Below are positions 11,236 through 25,285 of a stretch of 64,000 nucleotides of DNA, one piece after another (the stretch's first letter is position 1; every line of letters starts with the position of its first letter). This DNA is from Chaetorhynchus papuensis (Eukaryota; Chordata; Aves; Passeriformes; Rhipiduridae), in the NCBI GenBank assembly GCA_013396525.1, contig VWYX01000765.1, forward strand, positions 30,686-94,685, in the 5' to 3' direction. A model generated the notes under the pieces. That model was not told the origin of the DNA. It saw only the letters and a program-made list of their open reading frames with translations, and made no database searches. Position numbers and translations under genes: made by a program.

Positions 11236-13042
11236 CCGCGTGTGTTGCCGCCCTGCCGCGGGGTGCGGGGTGCGGGGGTCCCACGGCCCAAAGGACCCTG
11301 CCCGAAACTTTGTGTTGGCCGGGCCCCCCTCCCGAAAAGGGAGAAGCCCCTTTCCCGGCCGTGCCCGTGGTGGGAGCTCAGAGGGCAGGGCAGGGCAGGG
11401 CAGGGCAGCGCCGAGACCCCGAGCAAGGGCTGTGACACAGCGAGCGACTCTCGGGAACCAGGCTTTAAATCCGTCTGCAGTCGCAAATGAGCCCAACTTT
11501 CAAGAAATCTAAAGATTTGGTTATTTAGGACACGTTTTACTCGTGTGCATTGTGTTGCCTGTAAATATAAATCTTTGAAGAGCAAGTTATAAATATTAAA
11601 GCCTAAGTGCATAGGGGGAGTACGTGTATCAAATTTTAGACTAAATTTATGCCAACCCAGTTTGGCACACGCACGCCTGATGCATTCAAGCTGCACTCAA
11701 ATCAGGGAAGTTACTTGGTTTTACAATGGCAGGTGCCTGTTTCAGAGACTGGTGAATGACTTAACAATAATTAGCATATTTATATAACACATTGTTGTTT
11801 ATACGTGGGTTTTGGAATTTAAGAGGCATTAATATAACTTCCTGAACAGGAGGGATTCCTGGAAGTATGAAGCAATGGCTTGTTTGGCATTTCCCCCCCC
11901 ATTCGAGCTACATCTGTGTGTACACTCAGGGTCTGAGATGTGCAATCCTGCCCAGAGAGAGCAGGTGAACTCAATGTGTCTTCTACTCACATCTGGTACA
12001 AAATAAAACCAAACTGCTATTAAGGACCTTTCTCTTAATTTTTCCCTTTTTAGTTATTTTTTTCCATCTTCCTCTCATCTCTGGAAGCTCCATCAGTATT
12101 GGAATAGGCAGCAATTATTCCAATCTCCGTAAGTAATCTCTTTTTCTTTTTTTTTTTTTTTAAACTGCATTATTGGCATGCTTTGCAGTCGTGTACAGCT
12201 GCAGGAATATTATATTTAAAGTTCTCTAGCAGATAAACATCAATCCATTAAAAAGTAAATAGCTTCCTGACTGAGAAAAAACTGAGTTAACAGAAATGTC
12301 CTTAACCTTGTCATCTTTTGACAGACAAAACTCACAGAAATGACAGAATTGTCTGAAATAGAGAGCCGTAAAATTTAGTGGCTTGTACAAGTACTTCGAT
12401 ATTTTGTCTTTAAAAAAAAAATCCTCCTTTTCAGCATTTTCTCCTACAACAGCAAACTAGCAAATTGACAAATGGAGCACACTGACATCAGTCAAAATTT
12501 ATATCATTTTGGCCCTCACTAGTGAAACAAATGTTGCTAAAAATTACTTCCAGTCATTGAAATAAAACAATTCCTGACATTTGACTTCCTTATGCTCTCC
12601 TTTTTATGACTGGCTTTTGTAGTCATTACATGAAGGTTTTTTGAAAAGGAAATACAGCATTATAGGAGCCAATTATCCTCGTGTCACTGGTCCTATTTTG
12701 GCAGAAAACCATGTGCACGCAGGGAAGCAGGGCAGCGTGTCCAGTGTCTTGGATGGAAGAATGCATAATGATAAAAATACACACACAACAATTAAACCCA
12801 CCAAGAGCCCTCTTGGAGCAAGGGCTGCAGCTCAAGAAAAGCTGTGCTGAAATGTATAAATAGACTGTGACTTTGTAACACTGTTCGTGCCCATCCTGCC
12901 TAAGGAATCATACCATTAAATGTGAAGTTTAAAGGAAGGACAGACAAGAGGTCCCCTTAATTTACTTTGAAACATACAAGGAGGAACAACAAAGTCAGAC
13001 AGCTACAATCATTCACAGGCTAGAAATCATACCCCGTTTAAT

Positions 13043-13074
13043 GTTTGCTGTCACAATCTATCGTGACAGCAAAC
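13043..13074. repeat. Perfect inverted repeat, 12-bp arms and 8-nt loop
   Basis: GTTTGCTGTCAC (13043-13054) and GTGACAGCAAAC (13063-13074) are exact reverse complements around the loop AATCTATC. It would form a stable hairpin in RNA or DNA. No T run follows, and the arms are shorter than in a microRNA precursor. Neighbouring sequence does not extend the pairing. Confidence 0.9.
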
Positions 13075-16000
13075 TAGGAGAAATTATTCATAGAGTCAGA
13101 ACCAGCTTCTGTCAGCAGTAGGGATTTGTAGGATCTATCACTAAGACAACTTTGGGAGCAGAGTTTGGTTGGTAAAGGTGAAGAGAGTGCAAAACCAAGT
13201 AAATGCCAAGTGTTGTCTTTCAGATTAAACTCCTGAAACTCCTCCAAAAAACCACATTAAAGTTGGGCTGAGGAGCAACTGCAAAATTAATAGCCGTTGC
13301 CTAACAGATGCCCAACTGGCATCACCCAAGCCACAGAAAATCCATAATAGCAGTACAGAAATGTTTGCAGTGGTATAGCTACATTGGCAGTCTCCTCGTT
13401 TGTTAGGTGGACTTGGCAAGAAAATCCCTGTGGTGTGCTGGTGTTGTTACAGGTCAATACTGCAAAAAGAATGCTGAGATTATTTTCCCACAGAAGTGTT
13501 GGGTTTACGTAATGCACAAAGTGATGTTTCCCAGCACTTCACTGCAGGACAGCTTTGTGCTGCACTGGGTTTGGATCAGCAGAGTTCTGTAGTAGAACAA
13601 TTGCAGCAAACAGTTCCGAGGAGTCTGAGGGTTGCCCTCATTTCCAAGCAGGTGCCTACAGAATTAAGTAGTTTAGACCTTGGTTAACTGAGTCCGGTTC
13701 AGCCAGGCCTGACATTCTGGCCTTCTCCACAAGGGCTCTCAGCTTTAATTCCTGTAATGCCTAGACTCTGAAATGTTCCACTGACAGGAACTGATAATAT
13801 TAACACAATACCAGGTGGGCATTAGCCAGAAACCAAACTGTGGCTCATGGGATGCCTTTACAGCGAATGTGGAGAGATCAGAGTTATCCCAGGCTGTTTG
13901 GAGGTACCACAGGAAGGAGACTCCACAATGGACTCTTCAGCTCTACAGAACTCATGTAGGCCTGTTTGTTCTCCAAATACTGAATTTCCTAAGCAAGGAC
14001 AATGGCTCAGGAGCAGGACGTCAGCTCTGCCCATACAGAGTCAGCTGTGCCTGCAGAATCCTGCTCTAGTTCAGGACAAAGGGGAAAAGTCACAGGAGCA
14101 AAGTCCAGGCAAGAGAATACTCAGGGATGCAGCCAACTGACTTCAACCACAAAGAGCCAAGGTGGGCTGACAGGGTCAGTGTTTAACAGAACTTCCTAAT
14201 CAGAAATAGAATTTGTTTTGACTTTGTTGCTGTAGATGTTTCTTTCTGACAGAAACATTGGATTTTTTTTGCAAAGTGTTTCTAGGTTTTAGCTGTGTTT
14301 GGATAGTTGGTCGGTTCTCATAATAAAAAGTCAGATTTATCTCTAGAAAATAATGACAATGAGTATGAATTTTAATAGGCAGTCATGAACCTCAGTCTAT
14401 GTTTCGAATGCTTAAATGAAGGGATCCAAAAACTGTCAGAGAAATAAAAGGGTAGAAAAATGGTTCTATGCAAACTACCTTCCCTTTCTGCATGTGCCTG
14501 CCTCCTCCACCTCCTTCCCAGCACTTCTGACATTTATCTCTGAGGAAATTGGTTGTAGACACAAGTAAAAGCAAACAAACCAACTGATTATTCAATCAAT
14601 TATCCAGATTGCCAATACATATCAGATATTATAAAAAGATAGTTATTTCCAACTATTTAGTGACTATATAGTTATGTATTCAAATATTAAGTATTTGTGA
14701 TAGTCCCTTTCAACTACGTCCCTGCTTTTATATCTAAGAGCACAATATCTCTGGAATGTCCAGAGATATGTAAAATGTTTATTTGCATGCATGAATGACA
14801 AAAACCAAAGCTTTAAAATATACAGACAGCATTTTCAAATACAGCACTAAGATTTCTATCTTAGAACCTTTAGAGAGCCTACGAACTTACTCTAACTGAA
14901 TTATCTCACCAAATCAAGAAGGAACAGAAGCATTCCTCCTGTGGCTCTCTGTGCATGAAAACCCACCTAAGACAGGCACAGGGACCCACGTCCCACAAGA
15001 GAAAACTGCAGAAAATCCCCATCCTGGAATCAGTAGAGCCACCTTGAGGCTGCCCCTCAGCATCTGGCTCGGGGACAGCAGAAGAGCACAGCTGGCTGCC
15101 AGCTGTGCTGCCACTGACTCCAGCACTGAGAGCTGCACCCTGAGACCCCAGGACGACAGTGAAAGGTTGAATAAACTTCTGCTCATAAACAAGGAAATCT
15201 TTCTGTACACAGCAAGAATAAAATGCTCTCTCCACTGCTGCAGACTTGGCAGTCTGCAGCTCTTGATGGCAAATCCTGTCTTTTTCCCACTCCAAACTCA
15301 GCCAGTTTAGTGCAGTTGTCCAGAGGCACAAACACAATTCCCAGTGACAGAGAGCACATCACGTAACTGCACATCCCTAGGCATGGGTGCCTCAGTCCAA
15401 ACCAGGGAAGAAACTGGGTGATTTGGGGTCTGTGCAAGTACCTTCAGGAGTTCTTCTGGCTGTCCCAGATTTGAGACATGCAGAAAGACAGGAGATTGCT
15501 TCCAGCTTTGGTGGGAGCTGGTGTCCTGGAGAGGTACAGGATGCCAGGGAGTTTAAGAGACAGCCTGACAGATCTGCACCAAGTCTTGTGCACAGCACAG
15601 CAGGACATTCCCTTGCACTTGTGAGATGCCTCGAGAAGTGTCAGTGATCCAAGCACCAACATCCACCAGCCATCTTCAGTCTCTCTTCTCTGTCAAGAGT
15701 GACAGCAGCAAGGTAGGTCTGTGGTGCCAGACAGTGAGGGAGACACACTGCAGTTGATCTCTCTTCTCTTAAGTGCACAGCAAAATTTAATCCCCAGAAT
15801 AATCTGCTCTCTTCTTCCTTCACTCTTATTTTTTCTCCAAGTGTGGATGTTTTCTGAAGGTGCCAAAGAGGTTCCCATCTCCTCCTCCTTAAAGGCATAC
15901 CCCATATTTCCCTTGAGTTTTCCACATAGCACCTCATGTTTTAATGACTCCAGCTGAGCAGAAAGGAAGGATACCTTGGAATCCTTTGTTCCTCTCCCCT

Positions 16001-17946
16001 GCTAAGTAATACCCAGCATCTTTCTGCCATCAATTTATTTTATGATGGCATTAAATCATCTGTTACATCAAGAATAATTTCTTCACCTTTTAATTTATTA
16101 GGCTGGAATCTGCACTGGGAAGGGATCCATTTTTCTTCAAGCCTGACAGTTTCTCATCCTCGTGTGTGAGGATGAAGGCTGACAACTCCAAGTCATTCAT
16201 TTCCATTGTACCTACTGACAATGCTTTAATTTCAAGCAGCTTCTCCCAGCTCACACTTCCCCACATCAAATAATGGATTAGGAAACAATAGATGTATAGT
16301 TCCTATGCACCTGCCTTGCAAACACACAGAGTCTAGTCCAAACCCGCTCCCTAGCAAATAAATAAAATGATGCTTTAGTTTTTGGAGAGCATCTCATCAA
16401 GCTGCTACAAGCAGCCTACCAAAAAACCTCTCAGAGGAGAGTAGGGAGAGGTTTGGTTTAGATCCTGTTTGAGCTGTGTGTTCAAGCACCTAAAAACCCA
16501 GCAGATGCCCAGATACCTTTCTGCAGAGCATCTCTCCAGGAGAGATGGACTCCTCTGTAAAGCTTCCTTAGAGTCTCCGTCCTCAGATGCTTTGGAAACT
16601 TGGCCTCCAGCTCAGAGCTGGCAGAAGCAATTCAGCTGGCTTTGACAGCATTTATGCAAACAGGGATTTTATAGTTTAAAACATTTATTGCTGGAACCTC
16701 CTGAAATACCTCTGACTTTTAAAAAAAATGACATTATATGACATTGGGGAGCCTGCAGTCCTCAAGAACCTGTGTGAAGATAATTCACTTAATGATCCTA
16801 TGATCTCTGTCTACTCTTAATGCAAACAGTGCTGTTATAACCCTTTGTTTCTGTGGGCTCTTCAATTCTAAGTTTCTTATCTTTTAATTGCTGTTTTTAG
16901 TTGCAAGCATGTTAATCCCTCTGTTTCCATCTTTAAAATGAGGATTTGTCTTTCGTCAATTGTTTTTTCCTTCATTGGCAAGTAATCTTTTTTAGTTTTA
17001 TGGTTTAAGAAAAGCAGCTCTGTAAGCATCTGGCCTTTACAGGTTTTCAGCATCCTAGCTTTATTTTGAATTAGCTGCAAAATTCTTACAGGATTACTTC
17101 TACTTAAAAGCCCCAACTGAAACTGAAGCTTAATCACTCTAGGCTCCACACAAAATAACTGGCCTTGTCCTTTAATATTACAGGCATCTAGAAAACACAA
17201 AAGGTGGGAAGAGGAAAAAAGGCTGCCAGGAAAGTTAATTGCTTTAAATTACACAGGAACTTAAGGAGAAAGCCTGGCTCTCCAGGCTCCTTGGTGTCTG
17301 TCCATTACCTGGCACTGACTCTTGCTACAAGAGAGGAGTACTCTGAATTCAGTTTCCACTTACTGAGGACCTGTAATGTATTTCATGGTTAGATGACAAA
17401 TTCAGGCAGGTCTCCGTTCCACTGGGGAAGGGATTTCTACAGCAAGGCCTCAGGATTTAAAGTGATGATTGCTACAAAAGAGATCCCAGCTCCTCTCAGG
17501 GAGACAGTAATTTTGAGCTGTTTAGTCCCAGCTGGAAGACCAGTTCTTACGAGGACCCCCTCATATTGTATTTTGCTTCTAATCCACACTTTTGACATCT
17601 CTTATTAGCAGAAATCAGTATTTTGGTTATTTCCAAGCTAAACTATTCAAGTACAGACTGACTGTTTTCACTCTCCAAACACACTCAGCGCACAAGTCCT
17701 TGGCCCAAACAATTGGCAACAAGTACCAGGCTTTATCAAAGAAGTTGGGTCACAGAAAACCCAACAAGAAGACCAGAGTTTCTAGAAATTTGTAGACCGG
17801 GTTTGGTCATAACAATGTATTGCCCTGAAACTTGCTCCAAGTGCAGTGGTTACACAGGATCCTCACTCCCTGGTGAGCAGAGAAAAGGTAAAGCCCTGCT
17901 GCCTTGACCAGACAATAAAAGCTCTGAAAGGTAAATTAACTGGGGG

Positions 17947-17998
17947 TTATTTTATTATTTTATTTTATTTTATTTTATTTTATTTTATTTTATTTTAT
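17947..17998. repeat. TTTTA pentanucleotide microsatellite
   Basis: About nine TTTTA units in a row, with one imperfect TTA near the left end. The complement is TAAAA. It lies inside the inferred 40-kb intron of the BEAN1-like gene. The tract is short and looks like an ordinary microsatellite. Confidence 0.92.
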
Positions 17999-20554
17999 GA
18001 CAAACTGCTGCCTTATTGCAGCAGCCATGTTGACATGACAAGTAGCCCAACAATATCTAGTCACTGGATATTGTAATTCCAACTCTGCCTCAGAGACACA
18101 TCCAGAGAGGAATGTGAATCCAAAGTGATTTCTGGTTTGGCCTGGAACTTGGTGCTAAGGGAGGAACACACACTCTGCAAAGAGGAGCAAAAAGGAGTAG
18201 GTAGCTATTTGGGGTGATTTTTGTGCATCATTTGAAGAGTACATCAAACTGCAGTAATAATCCCTCTCCTCACAGTAAACACATTTGTGGGATCAGATGT
18301 TCCTTTAGAAAGAATGTGGGACATTCAGTAGCAGACTGAAAATGGTTCCAATGCATCCTGCTGGGTGCTCTGGCTATACAGCACATCTCTGAGCAGCAAT
18401 CCCAGCCAGAAGTGCCCAGATGTTTAGGGAGAGCACAAAATCAGCATATCACCAATACTTTTTAACGACAATTTTAGAAAATACTTTCCTTTTAGAACAG
18501 CACAATCCTAAATGGAAACATGAGTGGAGATTGTACTTTTGCCACTTGATCCTATTAATCAAACTGAAAGATATCTAAAAACCTGATAGATATCTAAAAT
18601 AGAAAAAAAGCCCTACATTCAGGGCTTAAAAAAAAAAGTTTCTACTGAATGAAGCAAGCTAGAAATTGGAAATTTTCCCAAAATTGGAGACATAAGGTCT
18701 CCAACTCTTCAGGAGAGCTGCAGCATCCTGTAGAGGTAAAAACAAGAAGTTTTTCCCAGATTTTCAAATTATGATTCCCAACTACAGCCAAAGACAACAT
18801 GGTAAAATGCGGGGATAAAGGTGGTATCAAGGTACTGTAGTAGTATAGAAATGGCATCCTTTGTCTGTCCCCTGCTTTAAGTCATTGCACATTCCTTAGG
18901 TACCATCAATGCAAAAGTCCTGAGGAACTGGTGGGCACAAGAAGTCACCAGAGAGAAAAGAACCTGTCTTCCTTATGTTGTGTTTGGCACAGGTTTCTGT
19001 GCCATGCTCACCTAGATCACAGAAGCAGAGCATTAAACATCAGCCCGGCCTGTGTGCCATGAGGGGTTCATTCATCATCACTCAGTGGCTGAGCTGAGAA
19101 CTGGGTACCCACTTCAACAGAGACACGGTTCAGGGGTCATGTGGCTAAAAACGTTGGTATTACTGACACAGGAAAATTAGCTGAAAACTATGACCTTTTA
19201 TTACTGTATTTTAATGATGCAGATTAGTTTTCAGCTTGTGTGTCAGTTTTTTCATCACATTTGTATAATACTGCCCCTTAACCTAAATTTGACGTGGCCA
19301 TTTTGATGTTCCTAAGTTACCAGCTTCCACTTGCTAAATTCATCAAATGTGTGCTGATTTGGAATCCAAACCCTGCCAGGCCTCAGCACCCCATTGCATG
19401 GCCCTTGTGGCTGGGAACAGGTGGGCTTAGAACCAGAAAAGGCTTCTCTGAGAGAGGCTTTCTTAGCTCCCTGTCATCCTAGGAAAAATGGGTTTCAAAT
19501 CAATTTTAATTTTACAGCATGCTTTGAAGACAAAATATCTTGTGGCAGCATGTACTGGGACAGAAGGATCACCTTGGGAAGTAATACATTTTTTCACAAG
19601 TGAAACAATCAGTCTCAAAAGAATTTTCATTGCAAAGAACTGAAAGCTCATTATTTGCTCAGTCAGTTTGTGATGCCTCTGTCCCTGCCTGCTGGCTGTG
19701 CCTCACTTTCTTCCTCAAAAGAACATTGACATATTTTTAGTCTTCATAGTTTTGATGATTATTTTATGGCTTCCTTTGAGAACAGATGGAAGATGTGTAT
19801 CATCTGGATTCACAAAACACATAATTTGCACTTGCTACAGCTGGGAAAGGTTTTCACGCCCATTTTTTTAACCATCATTGTACCCCACTGCTTCTCTGTC
19901 CAAAGGAAATTGGATCTGCCCATGTAATGTTTTATAATTTACAATCTTAATGGTTCTCCCTGCAGATAACAAAGCATCACTGCGGGTTTCTGGTGTTCTC
20001 ATAAAGGCCACGTCCCAAAGTGACCTCCCCAGCCCACAACTGGCAGAGCACAAAGCAGAGTATTACATGTGAGATGAGGTGTTTGGATTTAAGTGACCTT
20101 CAAAGTAGAGCCAGAGAAGTGGTGAAAGGTAAAACAGGAACTTCATGTTAAAGGAACTGTAGAACACTTTCATATGTCCAAAACGTGGTGACATCATAGC
20201 CAGTGGTAGAGGAGAATTGTGCTGAACTGGTAAAAACAGGAGCAGTGAACAAGAAAGATACGAAAGGGTGTAAACTGGAGCAAGGTCAGAGAGGTTTAAA
20301 ATAATTAGGGCCACTTTGAAGTAGATTAGGAATTAAACAAATTTATAGAAGATATGAGATATTACCAGGATCAATTACTCCAATAAATTTCCTAATAAAT
20401 TATTTTTTCCCTTTGCATCATTTTCCTTTTTGACATTTGCAATGACTGTGCAACCAGTCCACCATCAACAGAAGTTCCCATTTACACAAGGACTACCCTT
20501 GGCACCGCAGAGTATTATTGCTTAGCTACTGCTTCTATTATTTTTTTTAACTCT

Positions 20555-20645
20555 AAAAAAAAAAAAAAAAAAAACCAAAACTAACAAAGCAACAAACAAA
20601 CAACGCCCTCAAAAAAACCCACAAACAAACAAAACAACCCACACC
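20555..20645. repeat. Poly-A run of 20 followed by A/C-rich tract
   Basis: Twenty A residues at 20555-20574 are followed by CCAAAA, AACAAAC and CCCAC-like words up to about 20645. It may be a decayed 3' tail of a retrotransposed sequence on the + strand. The sequence to its left shows nothing I recognise. Confidence 0.65.
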
Positions 20646-23600
20646 CAGACAGGAACTCCCCCATCTTTAATTGCTGGGAATTCCATGCCGTTTCACCTCC
20701 AGTTGTCTGGGATCCCTGCCAGAAATGCAGAGGCCATTTGGGAGGTGCACCACGATGTTCTGAACGTACACATTGATCTTGGTACGTGGCAGAGCTGCCA
20801 GGTCCAAGTGCCCGAGCTGAGATTTGCTGTGGCAGTGTGTTGTCAGTGCTGGTGCTGTTTAGAAACTGGGGACACTGCCATCTTCCCCTGGAGCAGCTGT
20901 GCAGAAGGAGGAATCAGGAGCAATTACCCAAACTGCAGGATTTTGCAGCTGTAAAGGGTGACAAAAGGTTCCAAATGAAAAATGCTGGAGAGCTAACAAA
21001 CATCATGTAGCAGCAGTGCCTGAGCTCTGCTGGGTGCCAACCTGCCCCTCTGTGCCTGGATGCTCCAGAGCTTGTGCTCTTCAAGCTGGGCCTGAACTCC
21101 TGTTTGCTTCTCTTTGGAATGTTTTAGATTGCTCACATAAATCTGGATGCCTGGATGCCTGGATACAACCTGAATTCATAACACACTACTGAAAATTAAA
21201 GCTGATTTCCAGAGAATCTTTCTGCACAAAGTTCTTCCTTGCCATACTTAAAAATATTTAATTTGGTCATTAATGAACTATTTTCTGTCTGTTTTACTTC
21301 TCTCTCTCCTTATTGGAAGACTCTACATGTCAGTGCACACTCAGATGCACTTGTCAGACAATCATTTGCTTTTATGTACCATCCAAACAAGAACACTTTC
21401 AATAGCACTTCTGGTGACATGGGAAAAAATTGTAATAAATTCTTTGAATAATGTAGGAGGTTTTTACTCCTCTTTTCCTGGAGAATTTTCTGACTTCCTG
21501 ATCTCCATAATTTTGTTTGTTCCTGATAGTATGTTAATAGGTTTGTATCCTGAGAAACTGGAATATATTTACATGACAAGTTCTTTTTTCAATGATTTGC
21601 TGTGGTTTAGATGGTTTAGTGGGACACCAAAACTCCATGGGATATTTTGTATTGTGAAGTTAAACTGTAAAGAACAACAACAAAAAAACCCCCATATATT
21701 TCCTTTCACTGAGCTTCCTCAACTCCTTTTTAAATTTTGTGTCACACAGCTGCTGTTTGAATGTTTATGGACATGAAAAGCCAAACTGCTGCTGCTGCAG
21801 GCAAACCCTCAGAGCTTTTGGCCTGGGAAGGGGTGGCCCCACTCAGATAAGACAAGTGACACCAGTCCCACCCACACTCCCATTTCTCGTGCAAATTTAT
21901 TTTGTACAGGTGAATATTAGCATGACCTGAAACTGCTTTTCTGGCTGTTACCATCTCTCCTCTGAGAGGAGGAAATGTCTGCTCATTCCTGTCTGTGTGC
22001 ATAAAGATAAAAGGAACCACAGTGCACTATCAAAGGACAAGATAAAATTACTTTTTTCCCCTCTCTAGGCAGAGAGGAGTGATTCAGTTTTCTGCTCAGC
22101 CCCCCAAACTCAACAGTAGTCCTGGGACACGTCTTCCATCATTTAACTGAGGGGCCAGTAAAACATTTGGCTTTAGGCAGAGCTGCAGACCCTACTGGAC
22201 AGGATTTCATGTCTCTGTAAACCAACCTTGAGTTTATGTCTCTAAATTCACCCAAGGCTTTATTAAGAGTATTGAAAAAAATCCCTCCTTACTCTGTCAG
22301 ACTCAGTTCCTACCCTTAATTGTCCAACTGGAAAGGGACCATGACAGAGTTGTACTTACAGCTAAGATGGTCTTAATCCAGTCCTTCAGGTTTATGCAAG
22401 ATAACAGATCTCTTTTTCTTCCCATTTAACCATTTTGTGTGTTCAACTGGGGCAAAGATGGACTCTTTTGGTTTGGATGTTCAAGCACGAGAGGCAGCCA
22501 CGAGGCTCAGAGACACCGTAGCCTTGTGATTTCTCTGGTGTGCTTCAGCTAGACCTCATCTGGCTGAAACCCAATTTCAATGACCAGAACAACAGGACAT
22601 GAGGTATTTGTTTCAGTCTGAGACCCTTTTCAAGTCTGACAAAGAAGAGACAGTGCATTCATCCAGCCAGGGCTTTCAAGAGCAGCAAGACTGACTTTCA
22701 GGAGATTGTGTGGCTTTGTCGCTCAGGAAGGAATTGCTTGTTACACAATCATCTATTGTTTCTCCTGCTCTCAGATGAACTGAGCATTCTGCTGAGTAAA
22801 AAAGAACCACATTGTGGTGACAGACTCTGCCTCTTACACTGGCTGTGCTGTCACTGGAAGGGGTCCACATGTCCCTCAAACTCTGCTCAAGGGAGTTACC
22901 CTTCACTTTCCTGAATCATGCCACCACAGCCTGTGAATGTGAGTCCATCTGCTCACCAACTCCGTGTCTGTAGCAATATGCTGTTCTGAACAATAGGTTT
23001 GATCTGGGTTTGCTGTTGCAAGGACATGGATATTTAGAGGTTTATTTATTCATATGTCTAAATCATTCATACTGGATGCTGAGTTCAAGGACAATGCTTG
23101 GTTCAGGCAGCAGTGGTAATGGAAGATGTGGTCAAGCTCAGAGGGCATTAAGCTAATGTATTATGAAAGCTACTGCTCTGAAATGCCAGCTGAGGAGAGA
23201 GAAGGAAGAAAAAAAGCCTAAGAAAGGCAGTTGCCATTGCCAGAAACAATTAGGCACTGGAAGCTCTGCAGAGCAGTGGCTGCTGGCTGCACCTCTGCAT
23301 CTGGCAGTGGAATGTGAATAACCAAACCATCTCACAGCTGACTCCAGCAATGCTTGGCCAGGGGAGAGGGAAGAATTACTGTCAGGTCAGAGATACCCAG
23401 TGTATTTAAAGGAGTCATGGGGTACTTTTTATACAGAGTGCAGAGAGTTTTACCCATTTGTTTTAAAACCACATTTGTTGCCAAGGAGTTGGAGGTGTTG
23501 GAAGATCTCTGATGAACACAAGGGTGCTGCAGTCTCAGCAGCTGCTGTTTACAAGCAAACTTGGAGATGTAACCACCTCAGCTTCTTCAGTTCCTGCTTT

Positions 23601-24869
23601 GTGCTTATTACGTTTACACATTAATGTCAAGCTACAGTTTTAACACTGAAACCTTCCTTTTAGCATACCCACTTTGTGACATTAGCAACATCTAAGAGGA
23701 CAAACTACTTTTAGACCTCTATTCTACACACTACAAATAGCACTGATCACACGCTGTCACTAATTAGAAGAAGTACTTTGGAGCCTTGTGGATTTTGGTT
23801 ACCATGACATTTTACACAGAAGAACGTGGCCTCAGTTTTGCAGAAGGACCAGAAGTTACAATGGCAGAGTGGACTGTCAAGACACTTCAGGTGAAAGTAA
23901 CCCAAAAAATGAGATTCAGGAGTCAGTCTAGTGCACCCCATCCTCGAATGGGCATGAGATATATGGAGGTAAAATGCAAAGTTAAAACCCTCTGGACATG
24001 CAGAGTGTGGACAGCAGGCCCTCACCACCATCCCAGCTCGGCACCACCCACTCCCACTATTCCCAGAGCAGCTCCAGCCCCACACAACACTCTGACGACA
24101 GAGCAGCATCCAGATCAGGTCCATGGAGCACAAAAGATGATGACTTTATATTGAGAATTCCTAAGGTTTATAGTTAATGTGCATGTGAGGAACATAAGCC
24201 CTGAATTTAGGCAAGATCTCGGGTTCTTACACTCTGAATTCATAACCTAATCAGCAGAGATTACAGCTAGACACAGGGTTGTCATTTTTCCTCTGAGAGA
24301 ACTTATTGAGTGTGGCTGTGGAAGGTTTAATGGGAACACACCAGTTTGGGTGATCTTGCATTTTGCCAGGATCCCATGATAACCTTTAATCAATTTACAT
24401 CGCACATAGAATGTGTTCTTTTCTGCCTTTCTATAAAGGTGTGCATAAAGTAATGACTGGCAATAATCTCCTTAATATATGTAAATATATTTTTCTCTAA
24501 ATGCAAAGCTGTCAATTCAGTGCTAATAAAAACCTGCAGCAATGACAGCTGACAAAATAAGAGTCAAATACTCACAGGTTTGCTCTGAACACGTTACAGT
24601 CACTAAGAGCTCCAAACCAACAGAGCATTTGCAATGGTTATAGGAGCACACAGAACTCAGAAATTGCCTACAGGAAAATTCATTATTTGTCAGTGGAAGG
24701 ACTGATGATCTTCAGTGTTCACGGACTGACTCTTCACAAGTGAACCTGGGAGCAGAGTGTCACCACTGAGGCACCAACAGCTGTCACCCCACAGACACAG
24801 AAAGGGTCCAGACAGGGCAGGTGCCAAAGCACCTCTGTAAGACCTGTTAGTGATGCATTAAGAGGCCTC

Positions 24870-25285
24870 CTAGAAACAGAGACCAGACAGGAGTAAAGGG
24901 AATAAAGGTGGGGATTTATTGGAAAGGCCTTCAAAGGTACCCCTGGGGAGCCAGAGGCTGCTGCCCAGATGGGCCCCGAGATGGACGAGAGGTCACGAGT
25001 TCTTCACACTTTTATAGGTTTGGTTCATTTGCATCTCAGGCATAATTCTCCAGTTAAAGCTTCAGTTTAATGATGTCATTTCCCCTCAGCTTGCCCCCTT
25101 TAGAGGCTTTTGGTTTCTACTTTTTGGGCCTAGGACGGTCTGAGTGTCCTTGGAGAGCAGGCCCGGAGAGGCTTTGTTGTGTGTGCCCAGCAGGAGAGAG
25201 CAGAAATGAACAGGCTCCAGGAAACTCCAGAGTTACACACTGGGCAGTGCAGGGTTTGAAAAATATAAAAGTTAAAACCTAAGGC
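24870..25285 (-). mobile_element. Probable solo retroviral LTR, minus orientation
   Basis: On the minus strand this segment shows a TATAAAAG box (reverse complement of CTTTTATA near 25008) and, about 95 bp further along, an AATAAA signal (reverse complement of TTTATT near 24917). The GAGGCCTCCTAGAAACAGAG start and the AATAAAGGTGGGGATTTATT region resemble, from memory, LTRs common in songbird genomes. I could not find paired TG/CA ends with a target duplication, so the boundaries are approximate. No internal viral genes are visible. Confidence 0.5.

Larger units (their letters stand above)
10120..11440. promoter_or_regulatory. CpG island, probable promoter of the BEAN1-like gene
   Basis: This is the only dense CpG stretch in the window, with sharp AT-rich sequence on both sides. 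It contains GC boxes (GGGGCGGGG near 10277 and a GGCGGGGGCGG stretch just before the ATG at 10407) and no TATA box that I can place. Upstream of about 10370 the + strand is C-rich. From about 10390 it becomes strongly G-rich, and that G skew continues through the minisatellite to about 11230. A skew switch of this kind is typical of R-loop-forming CpG-island promoters and points to transcription on the + strand. The start site probably lies between about 10050 and 10380 but cannot be fixed from sequence. Confidence 0.75.

Noticed and set aside
10132..11496. 454-codon open frame on the minus strand, with overlapping 380- and 284-codon frames
   Set aside because: They translate the G-rich minisatellite and repeat a Gly-Ser-Pro-Arg peptide. 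All three frames are open because the repeat lacks stop words. There is no domain, and the GC-skew direction points to + strand transcription.
16145..16166. 8-bp inverted repeat TCATCCTC/GAGGATGA
   Set aside because: Arms of 8 bp at this spacing are expected by chance in a 64-kb window.
23786..24154. 122-codon + frame paired with a 128-codon minus frame
   Set aside because: No homology recognised. The overlap on both strands suggests chance.
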